Below are positions 56,395 through 64,000 of a stretch of DNA of 64,000 nt, one piece after another. The DNA comes from Ganoderma boninense (taxonomy: Eukaryota > Basidiomycota > Agaricomycetes > Polyporales > Polyporaceae). The stretch covers positions 2,216,467 to 2,280,466 of the forward strand of contig CM035305.1 in the NCBI GenBank assembly GCA_002900995.3. The letters are read 5' to 3'. A program made the translations under genes and the position numbers. Each line of letters starts with the position of its first letter. The first letter of the stretch is position 1. Under the pieces are notes generated by a model. That model did not search any database. It was not told the origin of the DNA and saw only the letters and a list, made by a program, of their open reading frames with translations.

Positions 56395-59300
56395 CTAAAC
56401 TTGGCGTCTTTGGCCATCCTCGTCGTCGAACGAGCCGGATCGCAAGAACCGTGCAAGGACCTCCTCGGACGAGCGCTTGAACACGTCCACCCCGCGGGCA
56501 GGATCCCAGACACGTCCACCCTTGCGCTGGGGAGGCGCTTGCGGTCCCAGGATCGGCGTACCCTCCGGGGTCTCGACCTGACCTGATGTCGAAGTCGAGG
56601 TGGTGAGCGTAGTGTCGTTCGAGGACATGCGCTGGAGCGGCGGCGAAGTCAACCTTGCCAGTCTGGGCGATAGGCGCGGCGAGGAGTCTGCAGACGGTCC
56701 AACAGCGGGCGAGCTCGACGTCTGTGGGGACAGCGCGAGCTTGCTCGTCGGTACCTGCCCGGCAGAGAGGCGGCGGGGAGACATGATCGCCCTCGGCGAG
56801 GACGAGCCTCGAGGAGAGGAGACTTTTGGAGGAGAAAAGGGTTTTGGGGAGCCAATACGCGGGGGCGATGGGACTGCCTGTGGACTCGCTACCGACGGCG
56901 GCGAGTACGTGCGCGGGGACCCAAGCGTCGGGGGCGACCGGACACCCGTGGGCGACAGCTTCGTCGGGAAGGGAAAGGCAGATGTCTGTGGCGGATGGGT
57001 CATGGGAGATCCGACCGCCATCTGGTCCGCATCTACCTTGAACGTGACCGCAGGAAGCAGGAAAGCCCCTGCCCTTGAACCCATACCGGTTCCACGACTC
57101 GGCTTTGGGGGCTTGCCTTTGCGAGCGACGTTAGCTTCTTCTGCCGATGTGTTAACCTGTACACCCATGCTGCGCGTTTCAATAGGAATCGTCTGCACAC
57201 CTCGTCCACGGTATTTCTTGCTCTTTCCGGACGTCAAGGACGCGTTGCTACCCGCACGCGAGCGACGAGGCTGGGGACGCTCCCGGCCACCGTCGCTATC
57301 GTGGCGAGCAGGCTGTCCGCGATTGTCCTCATCGTCATCGCCTTCATCCTCATCGTCGCCATCCATACTGCTTGCATCCTGCTTGTCCTGGTACTCACGC
57401 TCGCGCTCCTCGTCCCACTTCCGCCAGCTGTCGTCGTGCTCGGGCGGCGGGGGCTGGTAGGCCGAATGACGCGGACTAACAAGCCTTGAGGCGTACTTTT
57501 GAATGCTGGGTACCGTGTCCCAGGCATTCGAATAGGCCAAGTTGAATGCATGGGTGATTGGTGGTGGCGGGCCGAGGACCTGAGACAGGCTAGGTGAGTG
57601 CTTCGTATCTGACTGAGACGCATGAACAGTCTCGTCGATGAAGTTAGTAGCCGGAGGTGGAGACTCCGAGGTGGGGAAAACCCGTCGTGGCGCATGTCTT
57701 GGTTTCTCCTCCCAGGGGAACACGGCGTGGACTTTGTTACGGTCAGGCACAGGAGCAGTCACTGGGTTCCCTTCCTGCTCTCCAGAGGCACGTCCAATCA
57801 CCTGCTCGTACTGACCCTCACGAACCAGTTGCACAGGGATCTCGGAGGGAGGCGGAGGATGGAAGAACGTTTCGGATGTAGGACCAGGTAAATATCCGGC
57901 AAACGATTGATACGAAGTATCGTGTCCAGGATTCGGTGCCTGATCCCAGATGTTAGGGAAGTACGTGTCTGAGGGGAAGCCAGATGGCGGAGGAGGGGTC
58001 TTCGGTGGAGGCTCGATTGCAGGGTTCCATTCGAGTTTCGGAGGAGAGAATGGAGGCAGAACATGTGTCTGTTGACGGTGGCCTTGGGAAAGAGACATGG
58101 ACATATGCTGATGACGCTGGTGTTGATAAGGTGATGAATGCTGGTGGGGAATGTGCTGATAAGGGGGGGATGATGACTTGGCTCAGAGTGTCGGCGTACC
58201 GCAGGGGGTGGGGAATGGCGGGTGTTAGTCGGCGAGTGATGCCCTCGAGGTGATCGAACGCCTCGAGGAGATCCCATGCCGCGGGGTGAATGATAGCCAC
58301 TTCCCCGGGGGGAGAACTGGCCATGGCGGATGTGATTTGCATCCTTACGATGGTGACGCTCTGCCAAAGGCGAGGCGGGCCGCGTGGATACTTTCCAAGG
58401 TAGCTGCTTCGACACAATCGCAGGAGTTTGATCGTCAGATTGCTCACTTTCTTGATAGTGCGACGCGTTCTGTGCAAGAAAACGCCTATCCGCCCAGGAC
58501 AATCCCAGTGACAAAGCCACGGTGCCAGCTTCAGAGGTCGGCGGGGGATACGAACCAGCCTTCGTTCGCTCCTGCTGCTGCGTATCGTACTGGCAAGAGG
58601 TGGGGGGTATAGAGGGGCCTAGATCCTGCGGAGGGTTGTACGGTGCTGAGGGGACTTCAGGCGGAAGGGGAGTCGGTAGAGTCTCCATTTGCGGAAGCTC
58701 GCCTCCTGGAAGGACGGTGAACGCTTGCTTGGGAGTTGCATTCTGATCCCCACCTTGGTCGTCCGCAGCCTGCAACTTCTCTTCGTGTGCAGGTAGGGGA
58801 GGCTCTTTCCGCGGTCGCATCAAGTCGACACGGCCCTCCAGAGGCATCGAACGATACTCTCCAACCTTCGGTCGGGCTTGAACGGCACCATTATAGTTGC
58901 TAATACCCTCGACCGCGATCTTGCGCAAGTCATCAAGACCGAGCACGGCCCCACTCGGCGGCGCCGACTCGGGTCGCATGATATCTGCACCGAAGTAGCT
59001 GTTCCCTGCATCCCAGACGGAGTCGTAACGTGTGAACTCAAAGTTCACGTGCTCGGGGTTGAAGTCGGAACGATAGTGTCTGTCGTACACGTCGAACCAA
59101 CGGTCGACAAGAGATTCGTAGTCGTAAGACTGAGCTTGCGTGTCCTGGGATTTGTCGGACACTCTGGAATACTTGATGCCGGGTGCTCGGTAGGTGATAG
59201 AGACCCATGGTTTGTTTGGTCCAATGAAATGAATCGCAGAGATCTGGGAACCGAACCGCTCGTATGCGGGGGCATACCTAATCGAACGCGAGTCAAAGGG

Positions 59301-60188
59301 TGTATCATATGACCGTCACAATCGAACTCACGTGTAAACCGCGGTGGGAGTGGTGTTATACGTAAAACTGAGACGGTGCCAGGCGTCACCACGCCATTCG
59401 TTGAGAATACCTTGGTCGCCTCCGTCCCAAGAGCCCTTAGACTTCAGAAGTTCTGTGAGCTCGTTGAACTTCTCTTCACCTGGAGTGAAAACCAGGACGC
59501 CGGAGTTGAATATGTCAGGCCAACCGACATCAGGAACGGCGGCGAACTCGTGTGGTATCGCGAATAAGTGAGACATAGGTCGTATGGGAAGGACATCTGC
59601 ATCCAGGAATATTACTTTGGCGTACTGCGTGAGTCGGAAAATATGCAGTTTTGTGAGGACGAGATTAAGATCCGGACGGCCTAGAGGTAGAAGCATTCAG
59701 CACAAATTGAGGCGATAGGTTTCATGATAGGTAAATATCAAGTGGTTATGACATTAAGGATTGAACCGGAGTTTAACGGCCGCTGGTGTCGAACATAAAA
59801 AAGGTATCGTGTCGCTTCTACATTGAATGAGCACACAAACACTTTTTGATCTTTTAAGCATAGAAAAAATGCGATGGTGTATGGCGATTTCGCATATGGA
59901 GTTGGAGAACGAAATAGAACCACAGGACTCACCGAGTAGCTGCAACCCCGTTCCATCTTCTTGTTCAATGATTTCCACTCCAATCACAACGTCGAAGGCT
60001 CTTCGTAGAAGCTTGATAGTTGACACGTCCACGGTCTCTGGAGTGACGAGACATAGGGTTTGGAAAGCAACTTCGTGAGGAAGAGGTTGGGAAGGGTGTT
60101 GATCTTTAAGCGCGGCAGCGACAGCAAGCGCACCGGGAAGATAGTGGTCGGAAGTGACGAGAGTTACGAAGGCATAAGGAGCGTCCAT
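56395..60188 (-). CDS. Glycogenin (GT8 glycosyltransferase; one frame break)
   Basis: Self-glucosylating primer of glycogen synthesis, cytosolic. Start at 60188 (MDAPYAFVTLVTSDHYLPGA); an upstream open extension lacks an ATG. The GT8 core is seen in order: LVLTKLHIFRLTQYAKVIFL, the DxD motif in LDADVLPIRP, NSGVLVFTPGEEKF, GDQGILNEW and, after an intron, AIHFIGPNKPW. A long Ser/Pro-rich region follows and ends with the glycogen-synthase-binding type motif GRVWDPARGVDVFKRSSEEV and stop at 56395. The last exon reads in two frames that meet at a run of seven C near 58170 (minus strand). Eight C would join them, giving a His/Gln/Pro-rich linker into MSMSLSQGHRQQ. I take this as a homopolymer error. 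The gene is the known GLGEN neighbour of HD loci. Confidence 0.88.
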
Positions 60189-60929
60189 GAGCACAGGGCT
60201 CGGCCGGAAGAGCAGCGTCGGGGACGCTGGGAGCGAAGGAGACGGAGGCAAGTTACATATCTCTAGCGCCAGCTTTCGTCCCGTCTAGCCGACCACTATC
60301 TAACCTTACGTAACTATTTTGCTCATCACCACTGCGTCCTTATTCAACTCCTTGTCATTCCGACGCGTTCTGAACGCGTTGCTGGCAACCCCAACCTGTA
60401 GCATGTCACTACGAGTCAGGGAGCGCAGCCTATGGCAACTGGCGATTCGGACGGCGGTATGATGCGAAAGGCTATAGCAGCTTTGATCGCCGCTCTGACG
60501 TTTTTGAGGGCATCACACACCGGCTTCGCAATTGGCATGGTTGTTTTTCTTGTTGAGTCCTGTTCAGTACCATGTCCCGAGATCTAGACAGCCGTTGACG
60601 TCCGTGAAGACCGGATTATGATAATACGTCGGTGGGGGAAGGGAGTCTGCGGTGGACAGTATGAGTAACCCCACAGTCAAAATCAGATCGCAATCTACAT
60701 TCGTGGAATACGAGGAGTCCCTACTGCTTTGGATGAATGAGACCGATGCCGACCATAGCGACAGCGTCGACTCCTTCTACTTAACTTACTGCACCCTACG
60801 TCATGGGCGCTGAATCCACGTGCTCGGCCGGGGCGGCGCACCTGATTTTGGCGACGACGGACGCGTCTTTGCGAGTGCTTTGCTCCTTGCCAGACCCGTC
60901 GCCTCGTCTTCGCGGTCCATGATGTCCTC
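60189..60929. other. Divergent intergenic stretch between glycogenin and the ABC1 kinase
   Basis: About 740 bases containing both promoters. Short frames only; no other gene or repeat recognised. Confidence 0.45.
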
Positions 60930-63444
60930 ATGCCACCTGTAGTCCTCCGCATCTTTCTTCGGCCTGGTCTGAGGCAGCCTTTCTCCCCACGGGCTGCTTC
61001 GTCTTTCCGCCATGCTTCCCACTGGACGACCACCTCCCCCCGCTTCTCGTCCCAGTTCTTCACCCGCACGGCCGCCCCGGGTCCGCTGTTCTCCAAAAAG
61101 CTCCTGTGGGTGATACCCGTGGCCGGCGGAGCCGTCTTTTTTGCCATCCCTACCCGGCCCAAGTCACATAATGTCTTCGCCTCTCCCGACCTCATACCCT
61201 GCAATGACGCTGCGGCGACGGATGCCTTGGACCCTGTCATTCTTTCTCCCTCCGAATCTGACCGCACTTTACTTCGTCGTGTCCTATCCTATTTGCGCGA
61301 GCGAGTCCTGGAACCTCTCCTCACCGCAAAAAGATTCGTATACCTGTGCTTCGTGTTCATTCCAGTCTTCCTGGCGGCACCGATGCTCCTTATTGGCCAA
61401 CCGGAGACCAAGCTTGGAGGAGATAGGTGGGGAGCTGTCTGGTGGTATGGGTTTCTCACCAGGCAGATGCAGTTAGCGGGGCCGACGTTCATCAAGGTAA
61501 GCACTCCCGGTCCGTTCGCCCATGACGCAATCGCCCTTTTCCGGAAGCACACGCACCTCGCTTGTTTGTTGGATCTCCACCCCGGACTCGCGTCTCTCCC
61601 ACGCAACGGGTCTCTCGCGGGAAGCCATATGTTCTTCAGCATCCAGATTGTCTCCTGTCAAAGTCTGATCACTTTTACGCTAGTTGGCTCAATGGGCCGC
61701 CTCCAGGGCAGACCTGTTTCCTGCCCTTTTGTGCGAACGCATGGGCGCGCTCCATTCACGAGGGAAGGCGCATCCTCTATCGCATACCAAGAAGGTCATC
61801 CAGGATGTCTTTCAGCGGCCGTTTGAAGACGTCTTTGAGGAGTTTGGAGAGACTCCCATCGGAACAGGTGCTATTGCTCAAGTAGGTGCACCGACATATT
61901 GGTTGCGTCTATCTTCGTTGACGTGTGGTGGCTCCGTTCCAGGTGTATAGGGCGACTCTAAAGCAGGATCTACTCCCCCCATCGTACCTGATGTCGAAGC
62001 GTAGCAAGCGGAAAGCCGTCCTTCCCCCCTCGCTAATCAAGGAGCCACCACCTTCGGTCCCCACCGCATCCGTTGCAATTAAGATCCTGCATCCCCATGT
62101 CTCGAAGATGATCAACAGGGATTTGAGCATCATGTCCTTCTTTGCCAACGTGATCACGCTCTTCCCCGGTATGCAGTGGATCTCGCTTCCAGAGGAGGTC
62201 AAGGTCTTTGGTGAGATGATGCACGGGCAGCTCGACCTGCGAATAGAGGCGGACAACCTGGCCAAGTTCGAGAACAACTTCGCGGGCCGTAAGCTGCCTG
62301 TGTCGTTCCCTCGTCCTCTCAGGGTATGGAGTACACCGAACATGCTGGTGGAGGAGTATGAGAACGCCTTGCCTCTCGAGCTGTTCCTCAAAAATGGCGG
62401 CGGCCCATACAACGATACCCTTGCAGAGGTTGGGCTTGATGCTTTCCTGGTGTGTTTTGTGTTTGGATCGTGTTCGCCTACCAAGCTTACGTCGGTGCTC
62501 AGAACATGCTCCTCTTGGACAATTTCGTACACTCCGATCTACATCCTGGCAACATCATGATCAAGTTCATGAAGGGTGACAGCAGGCTGCAGTCCAGCCA
62601 CTCCTGGCTCCCATTTCCATTCAAAGACGAAGGACGTCCCCTCTCCCAAACGGGAAGCGCCCTCATTGGGTGACATAGCGGTGGACGAAGTTCGCGCTCT
62701 GGCTCATGACCCCGAAGCGTGGCGTGCCAAGCTAGATCAGCTGAATGCCCAAGGATACCAGCCCGAGATTGTCTTCGTCGACGCGGGACTGGTGACGACG
62801 CTCAACACCCTGAATCGCAAGAATTTTCTCGACCTCTTCCGCGCCGTCGCCGAGTTCGACGGGTACCGCGCGAGCGTCCTCATGGTGGAACGCTGTCGTA
62901 CGCCGGAGCTCGCGGTCGACGTCGAGACGTTTGCGCTGCGCATGCAGCACATCGTGCTTAACGTGAAGCGCAAGACGTTCTCGCTCGGACAGATCAAGAT
63001 CTCGGATATCCTCCGGGACGTGCTTCGCGCCGTGCGGAGGCATCACGTCAAAATGGAGGGTGACTTCATTAACACAGTCATCTCCATCTTGCTGCTCGAG
63101 GGTATTGGGCGCCAGCTCGACCCTGGGTTGGATTTGTTCAAGAGTGCTCTGCCGATATTAAGGCAACTGGGTCGACAGATGTCCACGCAGGAGAGCATAA
63201 AGCAACTGCCTGCGGGAGAAGTCGGGACGTTCTTGAAGGTGCGTTTTGTTCCGCGCTGTGCAGCTCGCTCAATCATTGATTCCTGTTTGCATCTAGTTCT
63301 GGGTGTATATGGAGGCACGCGAGCTTGCCTCGGCGGCGCTGGTCAATGCAGACAATCTGATTAAATACGATTGGTATGGTGTCCTTTGCTGCGCCACTGA
63401 GACGATCTAAACCTTGCTCTTTCAGGCTCACTCCCTCAATTTAG
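60930..63444 (+). CDS. CQD1: ABC1/ADCK-family mitochondrial kinase-like protein (YPL109C/Cqd1 type)
   Basis: Atypical kinase of the mitochondrial inner membrane; yeast Cqd1 influences coenzyme Q and phospholipid distribution. Start at 60930: MPPVVLRIFLRPGLRQPF, then Arg/Ser-rich, a presequence. Hydrophobic segments follow (LLWVIPVAGGAVFFAI; VYLCFVFIPVFLAAPMLLI). Exon 1 ends at 61496 in GPTFIK. Exon 2 (61684-61881) gives LAQWAASRADLFP, the KxGQ-like region, and TPIGTGAIAQ, the Ala-rich loop. Exon 3 (61943-62449) includes VAIKILHPHV and RIEADNLAKFENNF. Exon 4 from 62503 has the catalytic HSDLHPGNIM. A frame change occurs between about 62570 and 62640, after FMK and before KDVPSPKREAPS; no ordinary intron repairs it. 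Then IVFVDAGLVTTL and a long helical C-terminus end in YDWLTPSI at 63444. YPL109 is an established neighbour of HD loci. Confidence 0.87.
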
Positions 63445-63684
63445 ATGACATTACGGCAGCCCTAGATATTCGCTACGCACGGACAGGACAGGTACATTAG
63501 CTTGTAGACTTTAGACATTTTACAGCATGCATGCATAATGCGCGTTCCGCTCTCTCAACAAGGCTGACGGGTTCCTTGGGAAAGCATCGTGACATCTATT
63601 GTACAGACACGAATACCTCTAATCTTTCAGGGTATGTCCCTTCACCGTGCATCCGTCTTTTACGGCACTCTCTACCAGATTCCT

Positions 63685-64000
63685 TCAGTTCTTTTCCTCA
63701 GCACGAACGGGAGTGAGCATGTCGACCCAACCACGCTCGTATTGGTTCGCCGGCTTCACCGCCACACCAAGTTTCTGGGCAGCGTCGATCGCCCAATGCG
63801 GGTTCCGAATCAGGGCCCGCGCAAGGAAAACAACGTCTGCCTTCCCGTCTCGCAGGTACGATTCAGCCTGTTCGGGCTCGGCGATCATCCCGACGGTGCC
63901 AATCGGTAGGTTAGGATGCGCCTTCTTCAGGGCCTCGGCGAAAGGAGTCTAAATCGCAGATCATCATCAGCTTCGATTCCCACCGAACGTTGAAGGCTAA
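63685..64000 (-). CDS. NADH:flavin oxidoreductase (old yellow enzyme, YqjM-like), 3' end
   Basis: Partial: the gene continues beyond the window. The last exon (63948-63685) encodes PFAEALKKAHPNLPIGTVGM, then IAEPEQAESYL, GKADVVFLARALIRNPHWAI, and ends MLTPVRAEEKN. The GxADVVxxARxLxRNPxW pattern is the FMN phosphate-binding C-terminal part of the (beta-alpha)8 barrel in OYE-family enzymes. An acceptor AG lies at 63949-63950. Such enzymes reduce activated C=C bonds with NAD(P)H; the substrate cannot be inferred. It converges on the ABC1 kinase, with stops about 240 bases apart. Confidence 0.75.

Noticed and set aside
56600..57460. 286-codon plus-strand frame opposite glycogenin
   Set aside because: Mirror of the Ser/Pro-rich region of glycogenin; Gly/Arg-rich without family features.

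Overview
The window is nuclear DNA of a basidiomycete of the Agaricomycetes, most likely Polyporales. Genes are dense and split by many 45-70 bp GT-AG introns. Nearly every gene is a single-copy eukaryotic gene, and the middle holds a homeodomain (A, or HD) mating-type locus in its classic setting: mitochondrial intermediate peptidase, HD2, HD1 and beta-fg. SEC61-gamma, glycine dehydrogenase, glycogenin and a YPL109C-type ABC1 kinase lie around it, as they do near this locus in other Agaricomycetes.

Layout. 0.4-9.9 kb: GDP-sugar transporter, a CoA-dependent acyltransferase and a Rsc9-like chromatin remodeller. 10-20.5 kb: ARMH3-like protein, glycine cleavage P-protein, a PPR-like protein (minus) and SEC61-gamma. 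21-28.5 kb (minus): a seven-helix receptor-like protein, COG1 and a TMEM115-like rhomboid relative. 28.8-34.8 kb (plus): FAM32A homologue, a DDT/WHIM chromatin protein and mitochondrial intermediate peptidase. 35-39.9 kb: HD2 (minus), HD1 (plus) and beta-fg (minus). 56.4-64 kb: glycogenin (minus), ABC1 kinase (plus) and the 3' end of an old-yellow-enzyme-type oxidoreductase (minus, cut by the window edge).

The unusual part is 40.1-55.05 kb, between beta-fg and glycogenin. Two divergent genes, a RecQ-like helicase (plus) and a DUF6589 protein (minus), sit between matching inverted ends. Each end has an identical 32-bp terminal repeat, a subterminal block about 88% identical over 52 bp, and a hairpin abutting that block. 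I read this as a mobile element carrying a RecQ-DUF6589 gene pair; I know of no description of such an element. Its DUF6589 gene is broken twice. One insert is a 4.48-kb hAT transposon with a perfect 8-bp target duplication. The other is a 2.31-kb foldback element with 741-bp perfect inverted arms, sitting at the TA centre of a palindrome. Both insertion points are still readable, because removing the element and one target copy leaves the DUF6589 frame open.

Two cautions. The HD1 gene has its N-terminal dimerisation-type region and a long C-terminus but no homeodomain. Several conserved genes (acyltransferase, P-protein, glycogenin, ABC1 kinase, possibly the PPR gene) show single-base reading-frame breaks, at least two in C runs, which points to base-level assembly errors rather than gene death.
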